Positions 1 through 10,748 of a stretch of DNA of 54,492 nt are shown here, piece by piece. Source of the stretch: Oscillospiraceae bacterium (GTDB lineage: Bacteria; Bacillota; Clostridia; Oscillospirales; WRJC01); assembly GCA_009777355.1 (NCBI GenBank), contig WRMA01000003.1, positions 1 through 54,492 on the forward strand. The letters are read 5' to 3'. Below the pieces are notes generated by a model, which saw nothing but the letters and a program-made list of their open reading frames with translations, was not told the DNA's origin and did no database searches. Each line of letters starts with the position of its first letter. Position 1 is the stretch's first letter. The position numbers were made by a program, and so were the translations under genes.

Positions 1-798
1 TATTCTCGAATACAGCGGAATATCGTCCGCGCGCAGCCCGTCCGGATAGCCTTCCCCGTTCATCCGCTCGTGATGATGCCTCACGCCTTTTTTTATATCT
101 TCGTTAAAATTAATATTATTGCTTATCATCTCCTGAGAATATACCGGATGTTTTTTTACGAGTTCATAATCGTCTTCGCCGAGTTTTCCCGGAAAATCCA
201 GAATCTGCGAGGGTATTCTCGTTTTTCCCACGTCGTGCACCAGCCCGAGCAGAACCAGCTCCTGCGTCTGTCTTTTGCCGAAACCGAGCCACTTCGCCAT
301 GAGTCCGTTTATTATCGCGACGTTCGTGCTGTGCCTGTATAAATACTCGTCGACTTCGTTGCCCGCGTTTATACACTGGAACAGCTCCGCCGGGTCTGTC
401 ACGTCTATGCGTTTTATAACCGATTTTCCCGCGTCGCTCGCCTGCTGATACGGCACGCTGTCCGTCACCTGAGATACCGTGAGCATATTTTCCGTTTCTG
501 TTTTAAGGGCAGAATAACCCGTCGTATTCTCGAATTTCTTCTGTTTCGATTCCTTCGGTATGCCCCTGTTCACGAGTTCCCGGCGTACTTCGGAGCTTAC
601 TTTTATATTATGCTGCGAATCGTTGAAATTTTTCAGTCTGCTAATCAGCGTATCAGTCAGAGTAATTCCCTTAGCGACCAAAAGCAGTTTCCCGTTGTAG
701 TTATAAATATCGTCCTGCGCGACCATTCCCGGGTATAAATATCCGATAGATATAGTTTCCAGTACCTTTTCTTCGCCAAAATCAAATCCGAACGGCAT
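1..798 (-). CDS. HD-GYP domain protein (putative c-di-GMP phosphodiesterase), C-terminus beyond window
   Basis: Open minus frame to window edge (absent from ORF track). Reads MPFGFDFGEEKVLETISIGYLYPGMVAQDD... with LGLVHDVGKTRIPSQILDFPGKL and HHHERMNGEGYPDGL, the HD and GYP motifs. Confidence 0.88.
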   Translation of the reverse strand, partial: MPFGFDFGEEKVLETISIGYLYPGMVAQDDIYNYNGKLLLVAKGITLTDTLISRLKNFNDSQHNIKVSSEVRRELVNRGIPKESKQKKFENTTGYSALKTETENMLTVSQVTDSVPYQQASDAGKSVIKRIDVTDPAELFQCINAGNEVDEYLYRHSTNVAIINGLMAKWLGFGKRQTQELVLLGLVHDVGKTRIPSQILDFPGKLGEDDYELVKKHPVYSQEMISNNINFNEDIKKGVRHHHERMNGEGYPDGLRADDIPLYSRI

Positions 799-850
799 CC
801 GAAATCCCCTCTCAATCACAATTCTAATTTATAATTTTAATTTTTATTAT

Positions 851-987
851 TAGACTTCTTACGAAATTAAAATCCTGATTGTAGGGGCGCGCATTGCGCG
901 TCCGCAAAACCAACGCAGTTTTGACGTTTTTCAGACGGACGGCCAATGGCCGCCCCTACATGGTAACGTGATTTCGCAAGAGGTCTA
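851..987. mobile_element. BIME/MITE-like element, copy A (outer TAGAC...GTCTA TIR; inner GTAGGGG hairpins 881..959)
   Basis: TAGACTTCTTACGAAAT / revcomp TAGACCTCTTGCGAAAT outer repeats; GTAGGGGCGCGCATTGCGCGTCC and GGACGGCCAATGGCCGCCCCTAC inside. Confidence 0.85.
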
Positions 988-988
988 T

Positions 989-1648
989 TCAAATCTTTAC
1001 GAATCCGCATAAATCATTCAGAAAGCATTTCCCGCACTCCGGATTTTTCGCTTTGCAGTATTCCCTGCCGAACAATACCAACCTGTGGCAGAAATTATTC
1101 GATTCCTCGGGAGGTATAATTTCAGCGAGCCGTTTTTCAGTCAAATACGGATTACTTGTACCGCCGCATAAACCAAGACGGTCAGATATTCTTATGCAAT
1201 GGGTATCGGTTACGATTGCGGGTTTGCCGAAGATATCCCCCCTGATTAAATTCGCGATTTTACGCCCGATTCCCGGAAGTTTAAGCAAATCGTCCATTTC
1301 TTCGGGAACACGGGAGTCAAATTCTTCGAGCAGCATACGGCACATGTCTTTTATATTTTTCGCCTTTGTTTTATATAACCCGCACGAAAATACCGCCTTT
1401 TCGAGTTCTTCCGTATCCGCGTCCGCAAAATCCTCTATCGACCCGAACCGTTTAAACAAATCTTTCGAAACCGCGTTTACCCTCGCGTCGGTACACTGGG
1501 CCGCGAGTCTCGCCATAATCAGCAGTTTATACGGCTCTCTGCGATATTCGAGCGAACAGTCCGCAGCGGGATAGTATCCTTTCAGCCTGTCTATTATAAT
1601 ATCTACTCTGTTATCCGTATTTTTATTTATATTATTATTATTTTTCAT
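989..1648 (-). CDS. nth: Endonuclease III
   Basis: LPGIGRKIANLI HhH with catalytic Lys, VTDTHCIRI, C-terminal CKAKNPECGKCFLNDLC 4Fe-4S motif. Confidence 0.93.
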   Translation of the reverse strand: MKNNNNINKNTDNRVDIIIDRLKGYYPAADCSLEYRREPYKLLIMARLAAQCTDARVNAVSKDLFKRFGSIEDFADADTEELEKAVFSCGLYKTKAKNIKDMCRMLLEEFDSRVPEEMDDLLKLPGIGRKIANLIRGDIFGKPAIVTDTHCIRISDRLGLCGGTSNPYLTEKRLAEIIPPEESNNFCHRLVLFGREYCKAKNPECGKCFLNDLCGFVKI

Positions 1649-1673
1649 GTTCTATTTTATATTTTTATATAAA

Positions 1674-2939
1674 TTAATACAACGGATACTTATCGCAAAG
1701 TTTATTGACTTCGTCTCTTATATAATCCGCCTTGTTTTCAAAATCCGCCGCCGCAAGCTTAAATAACTTCGCGATTACCGGCATATCCTCTTCACAAAAT
1801 CCCCGCGAGGTCGCAGCCGGAACTCCCACTCTTATCCCGCTTGTAACAAACGGCGACAGAGGTTCGTTGGGTATCGTGTTTTTATTGACTGTTATATAAA
1901 CCTCGTCAAGACGTTTTTCAAAGTCCTTGCCCGTAGTATTATATCTTCTCAGGTCAACAAGCATAAGATGATTGTCTGTTCCTCCGGAAACCAAATCAAA
2001 ACCCTCGCTTATTAAACTTTCGGACAGAACTTTCGCGTTTCTTATTATTTTATTCTGATAAATCTTAAACCCCGGTTCGAGCGCTTCTCCGAAGCAAACG
2101 GCTTTTGCAGCGATTATATGCATCAGCGGGCCGCCCTGTATCCCGGGGAATACGGCTTTGTTTATCTTCTTTGCAATTTCCTCATCGTTTGATAATATCA
2201 TGCCTCCGCGAGGCCCTCTCAAAGTCTTATGCGTGGTAGTCGTGACAACGTCGGCATACAAAACGGGGTTTTGATGTAATCCGGCGGCGACAAGACCGGC
2301 GATATGCGCCATATCGACCATTAAGTACGCGCCGCATTTTTCGGCAATCTCCCCGAATCTCTCAAAATCAATAAGCCGCGGGTACGCAGTCGCTCCCGCG
2401 AGTATCATCTTCGGTTTGTGTTTCATTGCGAGAGCTTCAACTTTATCGTAATTTATCAAATGGGTATCGTCCTCAACCCCGTAGGGAATAAAATTATAAT
2501 ACGCGCCCGAAATATTAACGGGGCTTCCGTGCGTCAGGTGTCCTCCGTTTGCGAGGCTCATGCCCAAAACGGTATCTCCGGGCTGCAGGAGTCCGAAATA
2601 GACCGCCGTATTCGCCTGGGCGCCGCTGTGCGGCTGAACGTTCGCGAATTTCGACCCGAAGAGCTTGTTCGCCCTCTCTATCGTTAAGCTTTCCACTTCG
2701 TCCACACATTCGCACCCGCCGTAGTATCTTTTCCCGGGATAGCCTTCGGCATATTTATTGGTGAGAACTGTTGCGGCGGCGGCAAGCACCGCCGGAGAAA
2801 CAAAGTTCTCTGAAGCGATAAGCTCTATATTTCTTTTCTGACGTTTAATTTCCTTTTCGACGAGAGCCGCGAGCTTTGAGTCGCGCGATTTCAGAAAATC
2901 AAGATTATTTTCAACAAAATTCATATTTATTTTCTCCAT
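1674..2939 (-). CDS. glyA: Serine hydroxymethyltransferase
   Basis: [46 protein letters not shown]-Lys motif. Confidence 0.97.
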   Translation of the reverse strand: MEKINMNFVENNLDFLKSRDSKLAALVEKEIKRQKRNIELIASENFVSPAVLAAAATVLTNKYAEGYPGKRYYGGCECVDEVESLTIERANKLFGSKFANVQPHSGAQANTAVYFGLLQPGDTVLGMSLANGGHLTHGSPVNISGAYYNFIPYGVEDDTHLINYDKVEALAMKHKPKMILAGATAYPRLIDFERFGEIAEKCGAYLMVDMAHIAGLVAAGLHQNPVLYADVVTTTTHKTLRGPRGGMILSNDEEIAKKINKAVFPGIQGGPLMHIIAAKAVCFGEALEPGFKIYQNKIIRNAKVLSESLISEGFDLVSGGTDNHLMLVDLRRYNTTGKDFEKRLDEVYITVNKNTIPNEPLSPFVTSGIRVGVPAATSRGFCEEDMPVIAKLFKLAAADFENKADYIRDEVNKLCDKYPLY

Positions 2940-3146
2940 TTTTTAATTCATACGGGCGAAATTCAGACAAATACGCGAATCGTCCCGCAGTCCGCAATTT
3001 TAATTATATCACAAAAATATTTTTTGTCAATAGCTAAAAACATTTTTTCCTTATATTATCTTGAAAAATAATTATTTATATGTTAATATATAAACGGAAC
3101 AAAAAATTACATAAATTTTTACGATGGGGGGAGTATAATATTTAAA

Positions 3147-4085
3147 ATGCGGATATCCGATATATCTATATCAAAAGAACCGGTTTTATTATCGCGCGAT
3201 TATATAAGAAAACTGTTTGATTTTGACGGCAGAGCGAAAGAAAGAGACACGAACAAAGGCGATTTCGGGAAGCTTCTCGCGGTATGCGGCTCAAAAAACA
3301 TGACGGGGGCGGCGTTTTTCGCCGCGGCGGGAGCTTTACGCTGCGGAGTCGGTCTTCTATATCTCGCGTCCGAAGAAAAAGCCCTCGATATTTTACAGAC
3401 AAAATTAAACGAGCCTATTTTCGTTCCTGTTAATTTTGAAAAGCCCGAAGAGATTATAAAAATCCCGGAGAATATCAAGCCGTCGGCCGTTTTAATCGGT
3501 CCGGGTCTCGGAGTTGAAAACAGCCTTAAATTCACGAACGCTTTATTAGATTTGTTTAAACAAAACTATAATATCAATAAAATTATAAAATCAGTTATTT
3601 TTGACGCGGACGGCATAAATTCTCTCTGCCTGAATATAAATATACTGGAGACGTTATCAAGCGTAACTGAAATAATACTGACTCCCCACCCGGGCGAGAT
3701 GGCAAGGCTTTGCATAGCCGCGAAATTCGACGGGGTAAACTCTCCGGACGACGTACAAAAAAACAGAGTTAATATCGCGTCCGTTTTCTCCCGGAGATAT
3801 AACTGCGTACTCGTCCTAAAAGGCGCAAACACAGTTATATCGGGGAAAAACGGCGATATATATATAAATCCCACCGGCAATCCCGGAATGTCGAAAGGCG
3901 GCAGCGGGGATATACTTGCGGGCATGGCGGCTTCGTACTGCGCCCAGGGGGTCGACCCCGTGATTTCAGCCTGCGCCGCGGTTTATCTTCACGGACTCGC
4001 GGGAGACTATGCCGCCCGAAGATATTCCGAGAGGGGTATGCTTCCGTCCGATATGCTCGATATAATCGGCGAACTGCAAAAATAA
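3147..4085 (+). CDS. nnrD: ADP/ATP-dependent (S)-NAD(P)H-hydrate dehydratase
   Basis: LIGPGLGVE, LTPHPGEMARL, NPTGNPGMSKGGSGDILAGM. Confidence 0.88.
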   Translation: MRISDISISKEPVLLSRDYIRKLFDFDGRAKERDTNKGDFGKLLAVCGSKNMTGAAFFAAAGALRCGVGLLYLASEEKALDILQTKLNEPIFVPVNFEKPEEIIKIPENIKPSAVLIGPGLGVENSLKFTNALLDLFKQNYNINKIIKSVIFDADGINSLCLNINILETLSSVTEIILTPHPGEMARLCIAAKFDGVNSPDDVQKNRVNIASVFSRRYNCVLVLKGANTVISGKNGDIYINPTGNPGMSKGGSGDILAGMAASYCAQGVDPVISACAAVYLHGLAGDYAARRYSERGMLPSDMLDIIGELQK

Positions 4086-4145
4086 TTAATAATTAAAACA
4101 AAGGACTGTGAATTTTTTAAAAAATTTTTTCGGGGTGTTTGTTTT

Positions 4146-4817
4146 ATGAAGTCTTTTGTTAAAATTATTCTGGTTTTTCTGTGCGTATCAAATATATTTA
4201 TATCCATATTTATATCCTCCTGTACCGGAAACTCGCCGTTTGATTTATACGACGGCGAGTTTCTGGAAAAAAAACTCGCTCTGCCGTATAATATAGAGGG
4301 AGTATTGAGCCAAAACGGCGAAAGATACGATATAATAATAGAGAGTACGGCGAATATAGGCGGCGACGGTAAGATACAAAACGGAGAGTTTACGGTCAGA
4401 TTTATTTCCGGCGACGTTACCGAAGGCTTGACGGTCGAATTTTTCGAAGAGGGAGTGTTTTTATTCTTCGACGATTTGAGATTTAAGACAAACAGTGAAA
4501 TTTTCACGAATCTCGAAGCTTTGAAGTCGGCCCTTGAAACTCTGGGAGCGCCGCACATAGAAAAATACGTCGCCGACAGCGCGCCCCTCGACGGTTTGGA
4601 TATACTTGAAATCGGCGTAAAGAGTTCGGGCGGGGATATTAAGGCCTATGTAAACAAGCTCGACGGAGGGATAGTGAGGCTCGCCGAAAATTTAAACGGC
4701 ACGGATATAATACTCGACGTGAGAAAATTCGAAAACACGGCCGATATAGGCAGGAACACGGATATACAGAGCGAAGTTTTCGACGTCGCCGACGATTATA
4801 TAAACATATACGATTAA
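4146..4817 (+). CDS. Predicted lipoprotein of unknown function
   Basis: N-terminal hydrophobic signal followed by lipobox-like IFISSC. Confidence 0.6.
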   Translation: MKSFVKIILVFLCVSNIFISIFISSCTGNSPFDLYDGEFLEKKLALPYNIEGVLSQNGERYDIIIESTANIGGDGKIQNGEFTVRFISGDVTEGLTVEFFEEGVFLFFDDLRFKTNSEIFTNLEALKSALETLGAPHIEKYVADSAPLDGLDILEIGVKSSGGDIKAYVNKLDGGIVRLAENLNGTDIILDVRKFENTADIGRNTDIQSEVFDVADDYINIYD

Positions 4818-4860
4818 AATAAATAATAATTAGAAACAAAAAGGATAAAGAAAAAAGAGA

Positions 4861-6081
4861 ATGGAACAAAGGGCAGACAGACGGACATGGGTTGAGATTA
4901 ATCTCGGCGCAATAGAACAGAACGTCCGGACTATAAATAAAATACTGGACGGCAAATCAAAAATCATGGCTATAGTCAAAGCCGACGCTTACGGTCACGG
5001 GGCGGCGTTCGCCTCCCGGGAACTCGAGATTTGCGGCGTTGACTTTTTCGGCGTGTCTTCGCTCGACGAGGCCATGCAGTTAAGGGACGGCGGCATCTCA
5101 AAAAATATATTGATTCTCGGCTATACGAATCCCTCGGACGGAAATATAAAAAAACTTATAAAATATAATATAACCCAGACCGTTTTTGATTTCGACTATG
5201 TTAAAATAATATCGGAACGTGCAAAAATAAACGGCGGCGTTATTAAAATACACATAAAAATAGATACGGGCATGAATCGACTGGGGTTCAGATACACAAG
5301 CAAGAACAAAGATAAAAATATTATCTCTGAAATAAAACAGATAAAAGAACTTAAAAATATAATAAGCGAGGGGATTTTTACGCATTTCGCCGCCGCCGAC
5401 GATAAAAAATCAGGTTTTACAAAGGAACAGTTCGGTTTGTTTCTCGAACTTATAAACTCCCTCGAAAGAGAAAATATTTATTTTAATATAAAACACGCCG
5501 CAAACAGCGGCGCGACGTTGAATTTCAGAGAAACGCATCTGGATTACGTCCGGTGCGGTTTGATTTTATACGGGCTTTACCCTTCTAAACAAACGCAGAC
5601 TGACGCAGAATATAAAAATCAGGATTTAAAGCTTATACCCGCAATGGAGCTCAAAACTATAATATCGCAGCTCCATTCGGTTAAAGCCGGGGAAACGGTC
5701 GGTTACGGCAGGACTTATAAATCGGGCAAAGATATATTATGCGGGATACTTCCCATCGGCTACGCGGACGGATTTTCGAGACTGCTGTCAAACTCCGCGA
5801 GCGTTATAGCGCGGGGAAAACAGGTTCCGGTAATAGGCAGGGTATGCATGGACCAGAGCGTAATAGACGTTACGGACTGCGAAAACGTCAAAGCCGGAGA
5901 CATCGTGACCGTGTTCGGCTTTGACGTTTCGGGAGAGCATATACCCGTCGAACAGGCGGCGGATATGGCCGATACCATAAACTATGAGGTCGTATGCCTA
6001 ATCGGCAAGAGAGTACCCAGAATATTTTTCAAAAACGGGGAGGAAACCGGGTATTTAAATTATATAATCCCGAATAAATAA
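4861..6081 (+). CDS. alr: Alanine racemase
   Basis: WVEINLGAIEQNV, AIVKADAYGHGA PLP-Lys motif, GRVCMDQSVIDVTD. Confidence 0.95.
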   Translation: MEQRADRRTWVEINLGAIEQNVRTINKILDGKSKIMAIVKADAYGHGAAFASRELEICGVDFFGVSSLDEAMQLRDGGISKNILILGYTNPSDGNIKKLIKYNITQTVFDFDYVKIISERAKINGGVIKIHIKIDTGMNRLGFRYTSKNKDKNIISEIKQIKELKNIISEGIFTHFAAADDKKSGFTKEQFGLFLELINSLERENIYFNIKHAANSGATLNFRETHLDYVRCGLILYGLYPSKQTQTDAEYKNQDLKLIPAMELKTIISQLHSVKAGETVGYGRTYKSGKDILCGILPIGYADGFSRLLSNSASVIARGKQVPVIGRVCMDQSVIDVTDCENVKAGDIVTVFGFDVSGEHIPVEQAADMADTINYEVVCLIGKRVPRIFFKNGEETGYLNYIIPNK

Positions 6082-6092
6082 TAATTATTTAA

Positions 6093-6258
6093 TAGACCTC
6101 TTTCAAAACCGAAATACGACCACCCCGCCGTCTGCGGACGGCACCCCTCCACGGAGGGGAATAGGGAATAAACGTCTGAAAGTGAGTGAAAATTCCCCTC
6201 CGCGGAGGGGTGGCGCGACGCGTAAGCGGCGTGACGGGGTGGTTTTGAAAGAAGTCCA
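6093..6258. mobile_element. Palindromic MITE-like element: TAGACCTCTTTCAAAACC ... GGTTTTGAAAGAAGTCCA ends, CACCCC-hairpin cores
   Basis: Terminal inverted repeats; internal hairpins CCGTCTGCGGACGG, CCCCTCCACGGAGGGG and CCCCTCCGCGGAGGGG. Confidence 0.75.
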
Positions 6259-6266
6259 ATATTATA

Positions 6267-7604
6267 TTATTTTTTTATTTTATTTATAAAATCGGCCAGA
6301 ACGTCGTTCATGTCGGGTTTGCCTATTTCCTGAAGGGCATATTCGACCCGGGTGTTAGGCTTGTTTATTTTTACGATTCTGTTTAAATCTATCGGGGTCG
6401 CTATAACGACGGAATCGCAGTCGGACGCGTTTATCGTTTTCTCGAGGTCGCTGATCTGCTCTTCACCGTAACCCATAGCGGGGAGAAGATTGCCTATATT
6501 CGGGTAAATCCTGTAAGTTTCAGCTAATTTGCCGACGGCGTATTCTCTCGGGTCGACGAGTTCCGACGCTCCGAAGCGTTTTGCCGCGACCGTTCCCGCG
6601 CCGATTTTCATTTCGCCGTGCGTAAGCGTAGGACCGTCTTCGACAACCAGAACTCTTTTGCCGCGTATTATATCGGGATTCTCCACGCTTATAGTAGAAG
6701 CCGCGTCGACGACTGTCGCGCCTTGATTAACTCTCGCGATATTTTCCCTGACTTTTTGTATACCCGCAAAATCCGCGCTGTCAATTTTATTTATAACTAT
6801 AATATCCGCTATGCGCAGAGTGACTTCGCCCGGATAATAAGCGAGCTCGTGACCGGGTCTGTGAGGGTCGACGACAGTAACTGTCAAGTCGGGCTGATAG
6901 AACGGGAAGTCGTTGTTTCCCCCGTCCCATAAAATAACGTCGCAGCCGTCCGGGTCGTTTTCGGCGGCGCGCAGAATCGCTTCATAGTCAACCCCCGCGT
7001 AAATAACGTTTCCTCTCGCGATATGCGGTTCGTATTCTTCCATTTCTTCTATCGTGCATTTATATTTATCCAAATCTTCTATATTCGCGAATCTCTGTAC
7101 TTTCTGTTCTTCGAGGTCGCCGTAAGGCATAGGATGTCTGATTGCGATAACTTTAAGATTATTCGCCATTAAAATTTCGGCTATGCGTCTCGACGTCTGG
7201 CTTTTTCCGCAGCCCGTGCGGGTCGCTCCGACGGCAATCACGGGCTTCGTACTCTTAATCATAGTATTTTTATGCCCCAGCAATTTAAAATCCGCGCCGG
7301 CGGCGTTTACTTTCGCACCAAGCCCCATAACAAAAGCATAAGGCACGTCGCTGTAAGAAAAAACGCACTCGTCTATATTCAAATCTTTTATAAGACGTTC
7401 GAGTTCTTTTTCCTCATATATAGGTATCCCGTCCGGATATAAATCCCCCGCGAGAGAGGCGGGATATTTTCTGCCCGCTATATCGGGGATTTGCGCGGCG
7501 GTAAACGCCTCGACTTTATAAGCGGGATTACCCCTGTAAAAAGTATTGAAGTTGTGGAAATCGCGTCCGGCCGCGCCGATGATAATAATTTTCTGCTGTT
7601 TCAT
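6267..7604 (-). CDS. COG2403-type GTPase, cyclic 2,3-diphosphoglycerate synthetase-like
   Basis: VGATRTGCGKSQTSR P-loop, VINKIDSAD, family-like N-terminus IIIIGAAGRDFHNFN. Confidence 0.75.
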   Translation of the reverse strand: MKQQKIIIIGAAGRDFHNFNTFYRGNPAYKVEAFTAAQIPDIAGRKYPASLAGDLYPDGIPIYEEKELERLIKDLNIDECVFSYSDVPYAFVMGLGAKVNAAGADFKLLGHKNTMIKSTKPVIAVGATRTGCGKSQTSRRIAEILMANNLKVIAIRHPMPYGDLEEQKVQRFANIEDLDKYKCTIEEMEEYEPHIARGNVIYAGVDYEAILRAAENDPDGCDVILWDGGNNDFPFYQPDLTVTVVDPHRPGHELAYYPGEVTLRIADIIVINKIDSADFAGIQKVRENIARVNQGATVVDAASTISVENPDIIRGKRVLVVEDGPTLTHGEMKIGAGTVAAKRFGASELVDPREYAVGKLAETYRIYPNIGNLLPAMGYGEEQISDLEKTINASDCDSVVIATPIDLNRIVKINKPNTRVEYALQEIGKPDMNDVLADFINKIKK

Positions 7605-7753
7605 AAAAAATTTTTCTCCTTTTTTTGTTATTTGTTATTTATTATTTGTTATATTTGATTATTTAAAAATCCGGTTCGCGTATTATTATACATTGATTTG
7701 AATATTTATTCAAGAGTTTTAATTATATAATTTTATTATATTATATATAAATA

Positions 7754-8596
7754 TTATTTATATGCGATTATCTTCTCTTCGAGTTTTACTGTCTCTCTGT
7801 AAAATTCCCCGAACGTCAAATTGTCCGGCTTGGCGATTTCCGCCGTAAGATAACCGTCCCAGCCCGTATTTCTCAAAGCGGGGATAATCTTTTCAAAATT
7901 CACGTCGCCGTCAAGCAAAGCCGGCCATGTTCCGCCGCTGTTGAACCCCGAATTTCTCCTGAAATCTTTTATGTGTATATGGCTTATGCGCGGACCCAGT
8001 ATCTCTACCCAGTATTCAGACCATGAAAACGCCGCGACGTTTCCGACGTCGTAATACGCCGTTATATACCCGCAGTCTAAATTATCTATAAAATAAACCA
8101 TGTCAAAGGGCGACATAAAAAACTGATTCCAGACGTTTTCAACCCCGACTTTTATTTTATACTCTAAAATTAATTCCATGCTTGATTTTAAAAACTCAGC
8201 CGAGTTTTCATATGCGCTCTTAATCGAAATATTATTGTTTATTCCCCCGGGTACGACTAATATCCCCGACGCGCCCAGCGCTTTCGCGCAGGCGAGCTGA
8301 CGTTCAAGCAGTTTTTTGCCCAGCTCCCGGTCTTGTTTTTCCGGAGAACCCATATTCGCAATCCACCACATAGAAGTCGAGATACTCGCAACCGGCAGAT
8401 TATATTTTTCAGATATATCTTTTATATCATCAAGCTCTTTTTCAGTCGTTTCAAGCGTCAGCGAATGATTAGACGCATTTTCTTTCGAATCTATATTTAT
8501 TTCTACAGCATCAAAGCCCGCGTCTTTGATTTCCCTGAACATATCGTCAAAATTCGTTTTCGGGTCGACAGACCATGCGTTTATTGATTTCTTCAT
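7754..8596 (-). CDS. Sugar phosphate isomerase/epimerase, TIM barrel
   Basis: DAVEINID, VGVENVWNQFFMSPFDMVYFID, HIHIKDFR. Confidence 0.8.
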   Translation of the reverse strand: MKKSINAWSVDPKTNFDDMFREIKDAGFDAVEINIDSKENASNHSLTLETTEKELDDIKDISEKYNLPVASISTSMWWIANMGSPEKQDRELGKKLLERQLACAKALGASGILVVPGGINNNISIKSAYENSAEFLKSSMELILEYKIKVGVENVWNQFFMSPFDMVYFIDNLDCGYITAYYDVGNVAAFSWSEYWVEILGPRISHIHIKDFRRNSGFNSGGTWPALLDGDVNFEKIIPALRNTGWDGYLTAEIAKPDNLTFGEFYRETVKLEEKIIAYK

Positions 8597-9363
8597 GAAT
8601 TACCCCTCCCGAACATAAATTCCAATACTGACTGTATTTTTAAATCCCAGTAACTCCAGACGTGGTCTCCCTCTGATTCTTCGTAAACGAAATCAAGATT
8701 AATTTTATTTAAATGCTCCCTGAATTTAATATTATCTTCGTATAAAAAGTCTTCAGTACCGCAGCATATATATATTTTCGGTCTTAAATTTTCACTATTT
8801 GACAGTTTTTCTGACAAATAAAACAAATCGAGTTTCTCGCGTTCTTCCCCTTCGAGCTTTAATATAAACCCGAACTCGTCCTGAAGATAATCCGTTTTTT
8901 CAAGTCTGCCGAAAATATCCAGCGCGCCAGACAGCGATGCGGCCGCCGCAAATTTTTCCGGACACGAAAGCCCGAGCTTCATCGCTCCGTATCCTCCCAT
9001 AGAAAGCCCCGCCGCGTAACGGTCCTCCCTTTTATCGGACAACGGGAATAATTCCTGCATAATTTCAATTAATTCCTCTGATATAAACTTAAAATACTGT
9101 CCTCCGTTTTTTCTGTCCGAATAGAAACTCCTGTGTCCGCACGGCATAACTACCGCTACGCCGTAATTTGCGGCGTATCTTTCGATTGACGTATATCTCG
9201 TCCACGCGGTCTGGTCGTCTCCGAGACCGTGCAGAAGATACAGAGTCTTAAACGGCTTTTTGATTTCTGCTGGATTTTCGGGAGAGAACAGCGGAAGTAT
9301 AATATTCGCCCCGCAGTCCATACCCAGAACCTGCGACCTTAAGGTCACGTTTAAAACCGGCAT
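8593..9363 (-). CDS. Alpha/beta hydrolase esterase (tributyrin/acetyl esterase-like)
   Basis: LYLLHGLGDDQTAW, nucleophile elbow GLSMGGYGAMK, late HVWSYWD. Confidence 0.85.
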   Translation of the reverse strand: MPVLNVTLRSQVLGMDCGANIILPLFSPENPAEIKKPFKTLYLLHGLGDDQTAWTRYTSIERYAANYGVAVVMPCGHRSFYSDRKNGGQYFKFISEELIEIMQELFPLSDKREDRYAAGLSMGGYGAMKLGLSCPEKFAAAASLSGALDIFGRLEKTDYLQDEFGFILKLEGEEREKLDLFYLSEKLSNSENLRPKIYICCGTEDFLYEDNIKFREHLNKINLDFVYEESEGDHVWSYWDLKIQSVLEFMFGRGNS

Positions 9364-9409
9364 TATAAAAATCTCCTTTGTTAAATTTAATTATTTTATT
9401 TATTATTTT

Positions 9410-10741
9410 TTATCTGTATTTATCTTTCGCGCTGTGCCAGTCGCGTTTGATTATAGTTATTATAGGCAGTAAAAACAACGCGACGAAAGAGGCCGCGAAA
9501 CCGTTGTTATATAAATTAAGCCCCCCGTTTATATCCCCTATATACAACGCGACGTTTACGTGCATGAATCCCGCGATAAATCCCCATACCCAGCCGAACA
9601 TTCCCGCAATCGGCGCGAGTCCGCTCGCGAACAGTATAGACGTAATCTGATTCAACGCCGCCGGGTTCTCCTGATTCGCGTACGCCGACGCGACCGCGCC
9701 CAGCGCTATTGGGAACACGTTTTTTATATGCTTGCCCAAACTGCCGAATCCCGTCATAGTCAGTATCCCCGCAAGTATAGGCCCGCTGATTTGCGCGTTC
9801 AGAACCAGCGCGAGAGTCGTTCCGAAAGAACACAGAACCGCCATATTTATATATATACTGTTCGAGTACATCTCGTAATAATCCGTCGCCAGTCTGCCCG
9901 AATGGCCGTGTATCTTCAGAAACCCCGAAAAACTCTTCCTGACCCCGGACTTAAACTCTTCTGTCCTAAACTTAAATATCCCCGAAAACAAGCCTATTAT
10001 CAGCATCACCCCCGAAAGCGAATATAACAGAACCGCGAAGAAAAAATTATTCCCCCCGCTTACGTAAGACGCGGAAGTAATCTCGATTCCCAGCAGACTC
10101 TTGTAAAGAGTCGCGAGCATAGTCGCGATAAGTCCGCCGGCAAAACCCATGTTATATAAATTATACCCTCCGTGTACTTTTACTGATTCAGCCGATATTA
10201 CCGGGAAAATAAACCCCACGAAAAACCCGAGTATAACCCCCGCCGCTATTTCGAATACCGGGCTGAAAACCCCGAGAAAAGCGATTTCGCTTATAGTCGG
10301 GCTCAGCGTCGCTACGAGCATCGCCGAAAGATAATAACTCGAGAACGGCATTTTGCAGTATTTGGTAAACAGCCATACCCCTGTCGTAAGCGGCAGCATA
10401 TTAAAAACGTTCTTGCCGAAAAAAGCGAACCCGATAGACAGCCACATCGCCATTATATTAGCGCCGCCCGGTTTAACCCCAAGGCGAAGAACCATTGCGA
10501 CGCTGAAAATCCCGACGATTGAAACGTTGAGCAGAGCCGCTCCCACTCCTCCGACCTCTATGTAATCCGTAACTAAAATAGACCTCGACGTAATAATCTT
10601 TATAAACCCGCCGAAAACGTCCTCCGGAGAATCTATTATGAACGCAGCCGCCATAAAAGCCAGGTTTACGCCGAGCATGAAAATAAACGGCAGATATTCA
10701 AAATATTCAACCCCGGAAAATATACCTCGTATTTTCTTCAT
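9410..10741 (-). CDS. DUF1576-like polytopic membrane protein
   Basis: Many TM segments; repeated GGYNLYNMGFAGG / GGLNLYNNGFAAS motifs. Confidence 0.65.
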   Translation of the reverse strand: MKKIRGIFSGVEYFEYLPFIFMLGVNLAFMAAAFIIDSPEDVFGGFIKIITSRSILVTDYIEVGGVGAALLNVSIVGIFSVAMVLRLGVKPGGANIMAMWLSIGFAFFGKNVFNMLPLTTGVWLFTKYCKMPFSSYYLSAMLVATLSPTISEIAFLGVFSPVFEIAAGVILGFFVGFIFPVISAESVKVHGGYNLYNMGFAGGLIATMLATLYKSLLGIEITSASYVSGGNNFFFAVLLYSLSGVMLIIGLFSGIFKFRTEEFKSGVRKSFSGFLKIHGHSGRLATDYYEMYSNSIYINMAVLCSFGTTLALVLNAQISGPILAGILTMTGFGSLGKHIKNVFPIALGAVASAYANQENPAALNQITSILFASGLAPIAGMFGWVWGFIAGFMHVNVALYIGDINGGLNLYNNGFAASFVALFLLPIITIIKRDWHSAKDKYR

Positions 10742-10748
10742 ATATTTC

